DNA of 64,000 nt from Sphingomonas sp. PsM26 (GTDB lineage: Bacteria > Pseudomonadota > Alphaproteobacteria > Sphingomonadales > Sphingomonadaceae), in contig JARUXA010000002.1 of assembly GCA_030433805.1 (NCBI GenBank), positions 124,001 through 188,000 of the forward strand. The letters are read 5' to 3'. A program made the position numbers and the translations under genes. Below, piece by piece: positions 9,101-19,198 of the stretch. Numbering within the stretch: position 1 is the stretch's first letter; each line of letters opens with the position of its first letter. The notes under the pieces were generated by a model. It had not been told where the DNA came from. It made no database searches and was given only the letters and a program-made list of their open reading frames with translations.

Positions 9101-9502
9101 TCAGTCCTTGGCGAAGAACCGATCGATCACGCTTTGGCCAAGCCGCGCGGGTCGCTTGGTTTCGATGTCGAGGCAGCACCAGCTTGATTTGACCTCGGCC
9201 AGCACTTCTTCGCCGCGCTTGATGATCGTCTCGTAAAACGCCCGCGCGCCCTGCACCTTCTCGAGCAGGACGGTGGCGATCACCTCATCGTCGAGGAACG
9301 TGGGTTTGCGATAGGTGATCTCATGTTTCAGCGCGACCCAGGCATGCGTGGTGATCGCCTCGGCAGGGGCGAAGCGTTGCCAGTGGCTGATCACGGCAGC
9401 CTGTACCCACTTGAGATACGAGGCATTATTGACGTGGCCCATGAAATCGATGTCTGCCGCATCGATGGCGATCGGGAAGTTGTGTGACGCGAACTGGGCC
9501 AT
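9101..9502 (-). CDS. Acyl-CoA thioesterase, hotdog fold (4HBT/YbgC-like)
   Basis: This 133-residue single hotdog domain has the family motif [17 protein letters not shown] near residues 16-32, where the aspartate is the expected catalytic acid, and [16 protein letters not shown] in the second strand. It should hydrolyse acyl-CoA thioesters in the cytoplasm, probably as a tetramer. The substrate is not determined. It lies between dapA and smpB on the opposite strand and is divergent from smpB. Confidence 0.85.
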   Translation of the reverse strand: MAQFASHNFPIAIDAADIDFMGHVNNASYLKWVQAAVISHWQRFAPAEAITTHAWVALKHEITYRKPTFLDDEVIATVLLEKVQGARAFYETIIKRGEEVLAEVKSSWCCLDIETKRPARLGQSVIDRFFAKD

Positions 9503-9687
9503 CGGGTAATCCTATCCGAGAAAGGTCGGCGGTGCGAGACCTTAGCGTGTCGTGCCTTAACAAATATGTCGCGGCGACATCTCGTATTTGGGAAACGTCG
9601 CGCAGGCCGGAACGATCCCCCGCGATCGACACACGGTCGCGCGCGCAGGGCTTTCGCTTACCCGACTTCCGCCCTACATCGCCCGAC

Positions 9688-10170
9688 ATGGCGCGTCCCA
9701 AACCCGTAACATTCGAAAAAACCAAGATCGTCGCCGAGAACCGGCGCGCGCGGTATGATTATTCCATCGAGACGGTTTTCGAGGCGGGAATCGCCTTGAC
9801 CGGAACCGAGGTCAAATCGCTGCGCACGGGGCAGGGGTCGATCGTCGAGAGCTACGCCGAAGCGAAGGATGGCGCGATCTGGCTGGTCAATTCGAACATT
9901 CCCGAGTTCAGCCACGGCAACCGCTACAACCACGAAGCCAAGCGTCCGCGCAAATTGCTGCTCCATGCGCGCGAGATCAACAAGATGCACGGTGCGGTGA
10001 ACCGGGACGGGATGACGCTCATCCCGCTGATGATCTATTTCAACTCGACCGGGAGGGCGAAGGTCGAGCTCGCGCTCGCCAAGGGCAAGAAGGCGCACGA
10101 CAAGCGTGATTCGATCAAGGAGCGTGACTGGAAGCGCGAGCAGGGCCGATTGATGCGCGATCGTGGATGA
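9688..10170 (+). CDS. smpB: SsrA-binding protein SmpB
   Basis: This 160-residue protein binds tmRNA and delivers it to stalled ribosomes. Recognisable blocks are [26 protein letters not shown], the strand [16 protein letters not shown], and the basic C-terminal tail [18 protein letters not shown] that enters the decoding centre. The frame is open from 9484, but homology begins at ATG 9688. The stop overlaps the GTG start of the next gene by eight bases. No tmRNA gene (ssrA) was noticed in the window. Confidence 0.95.
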   Translation: MARPKPVTFEKTKIVAENRRARYDYSIETVFEAGIALTGTEVKSLRTGQGSIVESYAEAKDGAIWLVNSNIPEFSHGNRYNHEAKRPRKLLLHAREINKMHGAVNRDGMTLIPLMIYFNSTGRAKVELALAKGKKAHDKRDSIKERDWKREQGRLMRDRG

Positions 10171-10750
10171 GGCGACCCGCCCCGTCGGCGTTGTCGCGCG
10201 TCTGTGGCTTGTCATTCTGCGGCATATTCCCACACGCGACGGCATTGCGCGCAACCGCTTCCTGCGACCGGTAGCGCATCGCATCCTGCACCCCGCCTTG
10301 TGGCGCTTCACACGGCGTTCGGTTCCGCGCGGCGTCGCGCTAGGGGTCGTGAGCGGAATTCTCTTCCCGTTCGTACACGCGCCTGTCGCGGCACTCGCGG
10401 CGCTGCCGGTGCGCGCCAATGTGCCCGTCGCCGTTGCGACGACGCTGTTGCACAACCCGCTTACGAGCGTGCCGATCTATTTCAGCGCCTATCATATCGG
10501 GATCTGGGTATTGCATTGGGATCGCAGCGTGCCGGGTCGTCCGATCGCAAGCAACGTCGCCGCGCATGTCGACTGGTTGCACACGTTCGCCGCGCAGGTA
10601 GGCCCGGCGACGATCGTGGGGCTGGCGGTCCTGTCGGCGATCCTCGCGGTGATCGGCTATGTCGCCGCAGGCCTGGTGTGGCGGGTCCGGATCGGGCGGA
10701 AGTGGCGCAAGCGATCGATCCGAAGGAATTTTGTTAACCCGTTTGACTAG
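10163..10750 (+). CDS. DUF2062 membrane protein
   Basis: This 195-residue protein has a basic N-terminus, an amphipathic hydrophobic block at about 50-100 ([14 protein letters not shown]... [20 protein letters not shown]) and a strong transmembrane helix at about 150-172. The NPLTxxP motif is typical of DUF2062, an inner-membrane family of unknown function. It begins with GTG inside the last codons of smpB, so translation is probably coupled. The tail after residue 172 is short and strongly basic. Confidence 0.8.
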   Translation: MDEATRPVGVVARLWLVILRHIPTRDGIARNRFLRPVAHRILHPALWRFTRRSVPRGVALGVVSGILFPFVHAPVAALAALPVRANVPVAVATTLLHNPLTSVPIYFSAYHIGIWVLHWDRSVPGRPIASNVAAHVDWLHTFAAQVGPATIVGLAVLSAILAVIGYVAAGLVWRVRIGRKWRKRSIRRNFVNPFD

Positions 10751-10803
10751 GCGTGTCGGAGGAATACAACACGCGGGCTTTCGTTCGATTTGAAGGGCCT
10801 TAC

Positions 10804-12876
10804 ATGCGTAGTTCGCACCTTGTTGCATCCTTGTTTGCTACCGCCGCACTCGCCGGCACGACCTATGCGCAGACCGCTGCGCCCGCACCGAAATCGCCCG
10901 AGAAGACGTCTGTTACGACAGCTGCCGTTCCGGGCAAGCCGATCTATGGCGCGTTTGGGCTCGATCTTGCGGGGATGGACAAGACCGTGAAGCCCGGGGA
11001 CAATTTCGCGGAATATGCCGGCGGTACCTGGGCGCGCAACACCGCGATCCCCGAGGACCGTGCCGCGTTCGGTATGTTCAACGTGCTGCAGGACCTGTCG
11101 ACCGAGCGGACCCGCGGGATCCTCGAAACCGCGATGAAGACGCCGGGGAACAAGAGCGGCGACATGTACGCAAGCTACATGGACGAGGCCGCGATCGAAG
11201 CGAAGGGCGCGACCCCGATCCAGCCGTGGATCGCGCAGATTAAGGCCGCCAAGGACAAGACTGCGCTCGCGGTTGAAATGGCGAAGCTCCAGCGGCTTGG
11301 CGTGGGTGGTATGTTCGGTGTCGGCGTGAGCCTCGATGCCAAGGCCCCGACCAACTACATCGTCAGCACTGGTCAGTCGGGCTTGGGCCTGCCGGACCGC
11401 GATTATTATCTCAAGACCGATCCCAAACTGGTCGAGACCAAGACCGCCTATCGGGCGTATCTTGCAAAGATGCTGGGGATGATCGGCGAACCGAACGCCG
11501 AGGCGCGCGCTGCCGCGATCGTCGCGTTCGAGACGCAGATCGCGACCGGTCACTGGACCCGGATCATGTCGCGTGACGCGGACAAGCGGTACAACAAATG
11601 GGCCGCTGCGGACTTCGCGGCGAAGGCACCGGGCTTCCCCTGGGCCGAATATCAAACCGCCCTCGGCGTCGCACAGCAGCCGGCCTATATCGTCGGGCAA
11701 CCGAGCGCGATCGCGGCTGAGGCGCAATTGTTCCAGCAGACGCCGTTGCCGGTGCTCAAGGACTATCTGACGCTCAAGCTTCTGCGCACCTATGCGCCCT
11801 ATCTGTCCAAGCAGTTCGATCAGGCGAACTTCGCTTTCTACGGCACCGTCCTGTCGGGTGCGCCGCAGCAGCAGCCCCGCTGGAAGCGTGGGGTCGCGGT
11901 TGTCGGCGGTGCGCTGGGCGAAGACGTCGGCCAGCAATATGTCGCGCAATATTTCCCGCCCGAAAGCAAGAGTGCAGCCGATCAGCTCGTCAAGAATGTG
12001 ATCGCTGCAATGGGCCAGCGGCTCGACAAGCTCGAGTGGATGGCGCCGGAAACCAAGGTCAAGGCGCACCAGAAGCTCGCGTCGTTCACGCCCAAGATCG
12101 GTTATCCGTCGAAGTGGCGCGACTACAGCGCGCTCAAGGTCGGCCGAAGCGATCTCGTCGCCAATGTCGCGGCCGCGAACGCGTTCGAATATCAGCGCGA
12201 CCTGAACAAGCTCGGTGGTCCGATCGATCGCACCGAATGGGGCATGACCCCGATGACGATCAACGCCTACGCCAACCCGACGATGAACGAGATCGTCTTC
12301 CCGGCGGCGATCCTGCAGCCACCGTTCTTCGACGCAAAGGCGGATCCGGCGGTCAATTACGGCGGCATCGGCGTGGTGATCGGGCACGAACTCAGCCATC
12401 ATTTTGACGATCAGGGCCGCAAGTTCGATTCGACCGGCAAGCTCACCGAATGGTGGACGCCCGAGGACGTAAAGCGCTTCACCGCGCTGACCGACAGACT
12501 GGTGAAGCAATATGATGCGTATGAGCCGATCCCCGGCCAGCATATCCAGGGCGGATTGACGCTGGGCGAGAACATGGCGGATCTGGCGGGGCTGGCGGTC
12601 GCTTATGACGCGTATCACCGTTCGCTCAACGGCAAGCCTGCGCCGGTGATCGGCGGGCTGACTGGCGACCAGCGCTTCTACCTGGGGTACGCACAAGTCT
12701 GGCGGATCAAGTTCCGTGAGCCCGCGCTGCGCTCGCAATTGTTGAGCGATCCGCATTCGCCGGGGCCGTTCCGCACCGCCGAAGTGCGCAACGTCGATGC
12801 GTGGTACAAGGCCTTCGGCGCCAAGCCCGGCGACACGATGTATCTCGCGCCCGCCGACCGTGTTCGCGTTTGGTAA
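10804..12876 (+). CDS. M13-family zinc metallopeptidase (neprilysin-like), copy 1
   Basis: This 690-residue protein has a signal peptide (MRSSHLVASLFATAALAGTTYAQ), an M13 N-terminal helical domain from about residue 55, and a C-terminal gluzincin domain. The zinc ligands are in IGHELSHHFDDQ (His528, Glu529, His532) and ENMADLAG (Glu589, with Asp593). MNEIVFPAAILQPPFFD is the substrate-cleft block. It should degrade peptides in the periplasm. ATG 10804 has AAGGG upstream and opens the signal peptide; the frame continues up to 10753. A near-identical architecture follows 22 bases downstream. Confidence 0.93.
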   Translation: MRSSHLVASLFATAALAGTTYAQTAAPAPKSPEKTSVTTAAVPGKPIYGAFGLDLAGMDKTVKPGDNFAEYAGGTWARNTAIPEDRAAFGMFNVLQDLSTERTRGILETAMKTPGNKSGDMYASYMDEAAIEAKGATPIQPWIAQIKAAKDKTALAVEMAKLQRLGVGGMFGVGVSLDAKAPTNYIVSTGQSGLGLPDRDYYLKTDPKLVETKTAYRAYLAKMLGMIGEPNAEARAAAIVAFETQIATGHWTRIMSRDADKRYNKWAAADFAAKAPGFPWAEYQTALGVAQQPAYIVGQPSAIAAEAQLFQQTPLPVLKDYLTLKLLRTYAPYLSKQFDQANFAFYGTVLSGAPQQQPRWKRGVAVVGGALGEDVGQQYVAQYFPPESKSAADQLVKNVIAAMGQRLDKLEWMAPETKVKAHQKLASFTPKIGYPSKWRDYSALKVGRSDLVANVAAANAFEYQRDLNKLGGPIDRTEWGMTPMTINAYANPTMNEIVFPAAILQPPFFDAKADPAVNYGGIGVVIGHELSHHFDDQGRKFDSTGKLTEWWTPEDVKRFTALTDRLVKQYDAYEPIPGQHIQGGLTLGENMADLAGLAVAYDAYHRSLNGKPAPVIGGLTGDQRFYLGYAQVWRIKFREPALRSQLLSDPHSPGPFRTAEVRNVDAWYKAFGAKPGDTMYLAPADRVRVW

Positions 12877-12898
12877 CGAGTCTCGAAACTAGGAAAGC

Positions 12899-14965
12899 AT
12901 GATGAAGCCTATCTACAGTCTTGCCCTGGCTTCGGTCGGGGCGCTGGCGGTCGCGATCGCGACCGGCAGCATTGCCCAAACCGCACCTGCGCCTGCCAAG
13001 GCGGACGCGACAGCTTCGGTCCCTGCCAAGGGCAAACCGCAATTCGGCAGTTTCGGGTTCGACGAACCGGGGATGGATCGCTCGGTCGCGCCGGGGGACA
13101 ATTTCTACGCCTTTGCTAACGGCACCTGGGCGCGGACGACGCAGATTCCGGCGGACAAGTCGAATTACGGCGCGTTCAATCTGCTGGCCGATCTGTCGGA
13201 GTCGCGGACCCGGACGATTCTGGACGGCGTCGCGCGGGACCAGAACTCCAAGATCGGCACTGCTTATGCCACCTTCCTCGATCGTCCAGCGATCGACGCC
13301 AAGGGGCTTGCGCCAATCCAGCCTTGGCTTGGCAAGATCAAGGCGCTGAAGACGAAGGCCGGCTATCCCACGCTGCTCGCGGAAGCGACCAAGGCCGGGA
13401 TCAGCGGTCCGTTCGGTTCCTATGTCGGGCAGGACGACAAGCAGCCCGAGATCTACGCGCTGTCGGTCGCGCAGTCGGGACTTGGGATGCCCGACCGCGA
13501 TTACTATCTCGAGCAGAGCTTCGCCGACAAGAAGACCGCATACCAGGCGCATATCGCCAAGATGCTGACCCTGGCGGGCGAGTCCAACGCGGCTGCTCGC
13601 GCTGCGGCACTGGTGGCGTTCGAGACCGAGATCGCCAAGGTCCACTGGACCCGCATCGACAGCCGTGATGCGACCAAGACCTACAACAAGCTGGCCGTCA
13701 CGGATCTCGTCAAGTCGGCACCCGGTTTTGCGTTCCCGACGTACTTCAAGGGCATCGGCGCAAACGTCTCAAGCGTGCTCGTCGCCCAGCCAACCGCGGT
13801 GGCGGGGATTGCCAGACTGGTGGCCGCGGCACCAATCGGCGTGTTGCAGGATCATCTGATCCTGCGGTCGCTCGATACTTATGCCGACGTGCTGCCGAAG
13901 ACGTTCGATGACGAGCATTTCGCCTTCTACGGCACGCAATTGTCCGGCACGCCCGAGCAGGAAGCCCGCTGGAAGCGCGCGGTCCAGTTCACCACCGGTG
14001 CGCTGGATGACGAAGTCAGCAAGCTCTACGTTGCCAAATACTTCCCGCCCGAGACGAAGGCTGCGGCGGACACGCTCGTCAAGAACGTGATCGCGGCGAT
14101 GGATCGGCGGATCGACAAGCTCGACTGGATGGCACCCGAAACCAAGGTCAAGGCCCACGCCAAGCTCGCGGCTTTCACCCCCAAGATCGGCTATCCATCG
14201 CAGTGGAAGAATTATGCCGGGCTGAAGATCGCGGCCGGCGACGCCTATGGCAACATGTGGCACGCGAACCAGTGGCAGCAGGCGTATAACGTCGGCCATC
14301 TCGGCAAGCCGCTCCAGCGCTGGGAATGGGGGATGACCCCGATGGAAGTGAACGCCTATGCCAATTTCGGCATGGTCGAAATCGTCTTCCCCGCGGCGAT
14401 CCTGCAACCGCCGTTCTTCGATCCCAATGCCGACGACGCGGTCAATTACGGCGGGATCGGCGCGGTGATCGGGCACGAACTGAGCCACCATTTCGATGAC
14501 CAAGGCGCCAAGTATAACGCCAAGGGCGAACTCACCGACTGGTGGACGCCTGCGGATGTCGCGGCGTTCAAGGGGCGCACCGATGCGCTGGTCAAGGAAT
14601 ATGACGCGTACGAGCCGCTCCCCGGCGTTCACGTGAAGGGTGCGTTGACACTCGGCGAGAATGTCGCTGATCTGGCGGGGCTGACGGTGGCCTATGATGC
14701 CTATCATCACGCGCTCGGCAACCGCCCCGCACCGACGCTGGGCGGCTTTACCGGCGACCAGCGCTTCTATCTCGGCTGGGCGCAGGTCTGGCGGCGCAAC
14801 TACCGCGAGGCGAACCTCAAGCAGCGACTCGTCACCGATCCGCACAGCCCGTCGGAACAGCGTGCGTGGGTCGTCCGCAACCTTGACCCGTGGTATGCGG
14901 CGTTCGATCCGAAAGCGGGACAGAAACTGTACCTGACGCCCGAACAACGCGTACGCATCTGGTAA
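12899..14965 (+). CDS. M13-family zinc metallopeptidase, copy 2
   Basis: This 688-residue paralogue of the preceding gene is colinear over its whole length, with the same blocks: signal peptide ending near IAQ, GHELSHHFDDQGAKY (His526, Glu527, His530) and ENVADLAGLTVAYDAYH (Glu587). The catalytic residues are intact in both copies, so neither is a decayed duplicate. Two ATG codons (12899 and 12902) are possible; AGGAAAG stands just upstream and spaces better to the second. The pair is probably co-transcribed and arose by tandem duplication. Confidence 0.93.
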   Translation: MMKPIYSLALASVGALAVAIATGSIAQTAPAPAKADATASVPAKGKPQFGSFGFDEPGMDRSVAPGDNFYAFANGTWARTTQIPADKSNYGAFNLLADLSESRTRTILDGVARDQNSKIGTAYATFLDRPAIDAKGLAPIQPWLGKIKALKTKAGYPTLLAEATKAGISGPFGSYVGQDDKQPEIYALSVAQSGLGMPDRDYYLEQSFADKKTAYQAHIAKMLTLAGESNAAARAAALVAFETEIAKVHWTRIDSRDATKTYNKLAVTDLVKSAPGFAFPTYFKGIGANVSSVLVAQPTAVAGIARLVAAAPIGVLQDHLILRSLDTYADVLPKTFDDEHFAFYGTQLSGTPEQEARWKRAVQFTTGALDDEVSKLYVAKYFPPETKAAADTLVKNVIAAMDRRIDKLDWMAPETKVKAHAKLAAFTPKIGYPSQWKNYAGLKIAAGDAYGNMWHANQWQQAYNVGHLGKPLQRWEWGMTPMEVNAYANFGMVEIVFPAAILQPPFFDPNADDAVNYGGIGAVIGHELSHHFDDQGAKYNAKGELTDWWTPADVAAFKGRTDALVKEYDAYEPLPGVHVKGALTLGENVADLAGLTVAYDAYHHALGNRPAPTLGGFTGDQRFYLGWAQVWRRNYREANLKQRLVTDPHSPSEQRAWVVRNLDPWYAAFDPKAGQKLYLTPEQRVRIW

Positions 14966-14977
14966 AGCCGGTGTTAC

Positions 14978-15013
14978 CCTCGCCCTCTCGGCATGACTGC
15001 GAAGGGGCGAGGG
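14978..15013. terminator. Hairpin after the M13 pair
   Basis: CCCTCGCCC and GGGCGAGGG (9 bp) pair across an 18-base loop, 12 bases after the stop. There is no U-tract. Confidence 0.4.
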
Positions 15014-15093
15014 GAGCCACGCTGGTTCGGTGATCGGCGTGCGACTCCGCTAAAGTCTTGACGCTTCATCTCGAGGCTTCGACACGAGGTCTT

Positions 15094-17520
15094 ATGGCAA
15101 GCGTACCGACATCGACCAACGACAAGCCCGCCCGCTTCGCCCTGCTGATCGCGGGCGGGTTCGGTGTCGTTGCGGCGATGATCATCCTGTGGGTGGTGGG
15201 CAGCATCCCGCTTGCGGCGACCTTCCTGGCGACGACGCTCGTGCTGAGCAGTGCCCTGTTGGTGTTCCGGCGCCTGTTCCCGGCGACCACGCTCGTCACG
15301 ACCGAGCCCGACTGGAGCGTGGCGCGCGCGCTGGCGGAGAGCAGTGCGGATGCGATCGCGGTGACGGATCGGGCGGGTCGCCTGGTCTGTGCGAACGACC
15401 GGTACGAAGCGATCTTCCTTGGCTTCCCGACGCCGCCCGGTCTGCCGTTCGACGCGAGCGGTGTCGAGCGACTGAGCGCAGCGGGACGTGCGGCATGGCG
15501 GGACGGCGCTGCGAGTGCGGCACGACTGGTCGTCCATGGCACCGTGCTGACGGCCGACGTCGCGCGCGCAGGCGAGGACGGCAACCTGCTGGTCTGGCGG
15601 TTCCGCGGGAACGAGGGCATGGATCTCGCGCGGACGATGGAGACGCTGATTTCCGGACCGACCGGCGACCGGCTGGGCAGCGCGGGAATCATGGCGGCGC
15701 TGATCAACCCCGATGGCCGCATTCGGTCTGCCAACCGCGTGCTGCGCGCTCGCGCGATGGGGGAGGGCGACAGCGACATTTTCGGTCGCGACTTTGCGCG
15801 CTTCCTGATTACCGATTCGCACGGCATGGCCCGCTTCGAACGCGAAGGCCTTACGAGCAATCCGCTCCGCGTTTTGCAGATCCCGTTCCTCGACGGTGAG
15901 GATGCGCCGATGCTGGTCGCGCTGATCGACGAAGAGGATGGCAGCCATCCCGCGATCGGCGAAAGTGCCAGCGCCCACATCAAGAGCCTGGTTTCGCTGA
16001 TGCCGTTCGGGGTCGCATTGATCGGCGCGGACGGGCGCTTCCTGCAGATGAACGATGCGTTCTCGCGGGCGGCCTCCGTCGATCCGCTCAGCCCGCCGCT
16101 GTATCCCGGCGACTTGCTGGTGCGCGAGGACAAGGGCGTGGTGGCGGACGCGATCCGCCGTTTCGCGGGTGGCGCAACGCATACTACGGATCTCGCGGTG
16201 CGGCTGAAGGACCATCCGGACGAGCCCGTCGCCTTGTCGATCGCGGGCGCGCGCGGGCTGGGAGAGGCGGCGGTGCTGCTGAGCCTCAAGGACAATAGCG
16301 AGGAAACCCGGCTCAAGCGCGAGGTCGCGCAGGCGACCAAGATGCAGGCGGTGGGGCAGCTCGCGGGTGGCGTGGCGCACGATTTCAACAATATCCTGAC
16401 CGCGATCATCGGCCATTGCGACCTGATGCTGATGCGCCATTCGCCCGGCGACAGCGATTATGACGACATCCAGCAGATCCGCGCGAATTCGAACCGTGCC
16501 GCCAGCCTGACCCGGCAGTTGCTCGCCTTCTCGCGCCAGCAGACGCTCCGCCCGCAAGTGTTACAGTTGCCAGACGTCATCTCGGAAGTGTCGAACCTGC
16601 TCAAGCGCCTGCTGGGCGAAACCGTGACGCTGACGGTCAAGCACGGACGCAACCTCAGTCCGGTCCGCGCAGATCCAGGGCAGCTCGAACAGGTGGTGGT
16701 GAACCTTGCGGTCAACGCACGCGACGCGATGATGACACACGACCCGCGCGGTGCGGGAACCTTGTCGATCCAGACCTACGCCGTGACCGCCGCCGATGTC
16801 CGCAAGCTCGGGTCGGATATCCTGCCGCCGGCGGACTATTCGGTGCTGGAGATCGGCGATACCGGCGGCGGCATTCCCCCCGAAATCCTGCCCAAGATCT
16901 TCGAACCGTTTTTCACCACCAAGGAGGTCGGCAAGGGGACAGGACTCGGCCTGTCGACGGTGTACGGCATCGTCAAACAGTCGGGCGGCTACATTTTCGC
17001 GGACAACCGCAAGGACATGGGGACGCATGGCCCCGGTCGCGCCCCGCACGGGGCGATCTTCACGATCTATTTGCCGGTCTATACTGAGGGGGCGCTGACC
17101 GAACCGCCGCCACCGCCCCGCGTCGTTGCGCGCGAGAAGCCGGTGGACCTGTGGGGGACGGGGACGATCCTGCTGGTCGAGGACGAGGATATGGTCCGCG
17201 CGGTCGCCGAACGCGCGCTCAGTCGCCAAGGGTACACGGTCCTGACTGCGGAGAATGGCGAGGCTGCGCTAGAGTTGCTCGCGGCAAACCCGCGCCCCGA
17301 TCTATTGATTTCAGACGTGATGATGCCGTTGATGGACGGTCCCACGATGGTCCGTCACGCCCGCGCGCAATATCCCGATCTGCCGATTCTCTTCATGTCC
17401 GGCTACGCCGAGGAAACGCTGCGCAAGTCGATTAATTTGGATAACGTTTCGTTTCTGGCAAAACCCTTTTCAGTGCAGGAGCTTGCAGAGGCGACACGCG
17501 AGGTGTTAGGAACAAAATGA
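15094..17520 (+). CDS. cckA: Hybrid sensor histidine kinase CckA
   Basis: This 808-residue protein has two N-terminal transmembrane helices (about 14-36 and 38-58), PAS-type regions at about 75-190 and 290-400, a HisKA domain with [14 protein letters not shown] (His429), an HATPase with [16 protein letters not shown] and GKGTGLGLS boxes, and a C-terminal receiver with Asp741 in LLISDVMMP. This is the CckA architecture: the protein phosphorylates ChpT, which passes phosphate to CtrA and CpdR. The chpT gene is at 31040. ATG 15094 is chosen over TTG 15058 because GAGG stands just upstream. Confidence 0.92.
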   Translation: MASVPTSTNDKPARFALLIAGGFGVVAAMIILWVVGSIPLAATFLATTLVLSSALLVFRRLFPATTLVTTEPDWSVARALAESSADAIAVTDRAGRLVCANDRYEAIFLGFPTPPGLPFDASGVERLSAAGRAAWRDGAASAARLVVHGTVLTADVARAGEDGNLLVWRFRGNEGMDLARTMETLISGPTGDRLGSAGIMAALINPDGRIRSANRVLRARAMGEGDSDIFGRDFARFLITDSHGMARFEREGLTSNPLRVLQIPFLDGEDAPMLVALIDEEDGSHPAIGESASAHIKSLVSLMPFGVALIGADGRFLQMNDAFSRAASVDPLSPPLYPGDLLVREDKGVVADAIRRFAGGATHTTDLAVRLKDHPDEPVALSIAGARGLGEAAVLLSLKDNSEETRLKREVAQATKMQAVGQLAGGVAHDFNNILTAIIGHCDLMLMRHSPGDSDYDDIQQIRANSNRAASLTRQLLAFSRQQTLRPQVLQLPDVISEVSNLLKRLLGETVTLTVKHGRNLSPVRADPGQLEQVVVNLAVNARDAMMTHDPRGAGTLSIQTYAVTAADVRKLGSDILPPADYSVLEIGDTGGGIPPEILPKIFEPFFTTKEVGKGTGLGLSTVYGIVKQSGGYIFADNRKDMGTHGPGRAPHGAIFTIYLPVYTEGALTEPPPPPRVVAREKPVDLWGTGTILLVEDEDMVRAVAERALSRQGYTVLTAENGEAALELLAANPRPDLLISDVMMPLMDGPTMVRHARAQYPDLPILFMSGYAEETLRKSINLDNVSFLAKPFSVQELAEATREVLGTK

Positions 17521-17558
17521 GATAGCGCGGCCCTTCGCGCTGCAGTAGAGGCGGCGGG

Positions 17559-17912
17559 ATGAGTTCTCCACAATCCATTCTCGTCGTTGAGGACGAGCCC
17601 CTGATCGCCATGATGATCGAGGATTTCCTCGACGTCCTCGGCAAATCGCTCGCTGGCAGCGCGGATACCGTTGGGTCCGCGCTCGAACTGGTCGACGCCG
17701 GCGGGATCGACGCTGCGATCCTCGATGTCAATCTGCGGGGCGGTGAGAAGAGCTTCCCGATCGCCGAAGCGCTGGCCGCGCGCAACATCCCGTTCGTTTT
17801 CGCGACGGGTGGATCACACGATAGCGTCGGCGACGCCTGGGCGGACCGTCCCACACTGCCCAAGCCGTTCACGATGGACGGCGTTGCCAAGGCACTGGAT
17901 TCGCTCGGCTGA
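17559..17912 (+). CDS. Single-domain response regulator (receiver only)
   Basis: This 117-residue protein is a lone receiver domain: acidic pocket VVEDEP (Glu11, Asp12), phospho-acceptor Asp56 in AAILDVNLR, Thr83, and Lys102 in LPKPF. It has no output domain. It follows cckA by 38 bases on the same strand. Co-expression is possible, but a link to the CckA relay is inference; the sequence is not the canonical CpdR type. Confidence 0.8.
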   Translation: MSSPQSILVVEDEPLIAMMIEDFLDVLGKSLAGSADTVGSALELVDAGGIDAAILDVNLRGGEKSFPIAEALAARNIPFVFATGGSHDSVGDAWADRPTLPKPFTMDGVAKALDSLG

Positions 17913-18031
17913 TTGGCCGCGGTGAACCGTCTTCCCTGATTGAGATCACGGAAACAAAGGCGCGAACGCGCTGAACCGTGAGACCCGCCGTTGGTTTCTG
18001 CTGCATTCTCCTTGCAGAACGGAAACTGACG

Positions 18032-19042
18032 ATGGCCAATCACGAAGATGGAATTTCACGGCGTACGATGGTTGGCGGTGCCGCCTTGGGCATGGCCGCC
18101 GCCAGCGCGGCAGCACCTGCGTTCGCCAAGCCACAGGCTCCGGGGCAGGGCGCCCCCCAGAGCGGGCTGAAGGACCCGCGCACTGCAGGGCCCAAGCCGC
18201 CGTTCCAGCGACAAAGCCAGCCGTGGCCCGGGCTTGCCTCCAAGATGACGCCGCGGCCCGATCATGGCGAGACCAGCTACCGTGGATCCGGGCGGCTTGC
18301 TGGCCGTAAGGCGCTGATCACCGGCGGCGATTCCGGCATGGGTCGTGCGGCGGCGATTGCCTATGCGCGCGAGGGCGCTGACGTCGCGATCAACTATCTT
18401 CCCGACGAAGAGGCGGATGCCCGCGAGGTGATCGACCTGATCCGGGCGGCAGGACGCAAGGGCGTTGCGCTGCCGGGTGACCTCCGGAGCGAGGCATTCT
18501 GCAAGAAGCTGGTGGGCGATGCGGTCCGGCAGCTGGGTGGCCTGGACATTCTGGTCAACAACGCGGCACGGCAACAGACCCATGCCTCTATCCTGGATAT
18601 TTCCAGCGAGCAGTTCGACTGGACGATCAAGACCAACATCTACGCGCCGTTCTGGACGACGAAAGCCGCGCTTCCGCACCTTCAGCCAGGGTCAGTCATC
18701 ATTGCAACGACGTCGGAGCAGGCGACCGACCCGTCGAAGGACCTGTACGATTATGCGATGACCAAGGCGGCAACGAGCAATTACGTCCGCAGCCTGGCCA
18801 AGCAGCTTGCACCCAAGGGGATCCGCGTCAACGGCGTCGCGCCCGGCCCGATCTGGACACCGCTGCAGGTCTCGGGCGGTGCGACGATGGAGAAGCTCGA
18901 GATGTTCGGCGGCGATACGCCCGCCGGGCGGCCCGGCCAGCCGGGCGAACTCGCAGGCATTTATGTTCTGCTCGCGGAAAACGGATCGGGTTATACCACC
19001 GGACATGTGTACGGTGCCGCAGGTGGCAACGGCCTTCCCTGA
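18032..19042 (+). CDS. Tat-signal SDR oxidoreductase, YghA-like
   Basis: This 336-residue short-chain dehydrogenase has a Rossmann fold starting at KALITGGDSGMGRAAAIAYAR, a VNNAARQ strand, and the catalytic YAMTK (Tyr241, Lys245) preceded by an ATTSEQ serine strand. RVNGVAPGPIWTPLQ and the C-terminus match the E. coli YghA subgroup. The N-terminus is unusual: ISRRTMVGG followed by a hydrophobic stretch and AFA (residues 30-32) is a twin-arginine signal, so the enzyme may be exported folded with its cofactor. ATG 18032 has GGAAA upstream. The gene ends in a 13-bp perfect hairpin. Confidence 0.88.
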   Translation: MANHEDGISRRTMVGGAALGMAAASAAAPAFAKPQAPGQGAPQSGLKDPRTAGPKPPFQRQSQPWPGLASKMTPRPDHGETSYRGSGRLAGRKALITGGDSGMGRAAAIAYAREGADVAINYLPDEEADAREVIDLIRAAGRKGVALPGDLRSEAFCKKLVGDAVRQLGGLDILVNNAARQQTHASILDISSEQFDWTIKTNIYAPFWTTKAALPHLQPGSVIIATTSEQATDPSKDLYDYAMTKAATSNYVRSLAKQLAPKGIRVNGVAPGPIWTPLQVSGGATMEKLEMFGGDTPAGRPGQPGELAGIYVLLAENGSGYTTGHVYGAAGGNGLP

Positions 19043-19051
19043 CGTGCGGGT

Positions 19052-19081
19052 TTCCGGCGGCATGTCATCATGCCGCCGGAA
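19052..19081. terminator. 13-bp perfect hairpin after the SDR gene
   Basis: TTCCGGCGGCATG and CATGCCGCCGGAA enclose a TCAT loop, ten bases after the SDR stop and before the recA control region. It is very stable but lacks a U-tract on the plus strand; on the minus strand AAACCC follows. Confidence 0.6.
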
Positions 19082-19110
19082 CACGTCCGGCCAGACCCGA
19101 AGCGAACGCC

Positions 19111-19125
19111 GTTCGCCTCTTGTTC
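19111..19125 (+). promoter_or_regulatory. SOS box (LexA operator) of recA
   Basis: GTTC-N7-GTTC is the direct-repeat LexA site known in alphaproteobacteria. Here it reads GTTC, seven bases, GTTC, 74 bases before the recA start. The second GTTC also forms an inverted pair with GAAC at 19131-19134 (GTTC-N5-GAAC), and a further GAAC-N7-GTAC follows. recA is the classic SOS gene, which supports the call. Confidence 0.8.
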
Positions 19126-19198
19126 TTAGTGAACAAACATAGTACATAGCCACCATGCATTGAACGCGATGGGCGTTCGGTCTAGCGGGAGGCTTCCA

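Noticed and set aside
10747..12756. A 669-codon minus-strand open frame opposite the first M13 peptidase
   Set aside because: Same artefact: antisense to a gene with complete catalytic motifs.
17941..18031. EcfG-type (general stress) promoter before the Tat-signal SDR
   Set aside because: The sequence has GGAAA rather than the GGAAC element, and no matching GTT at the right distance.
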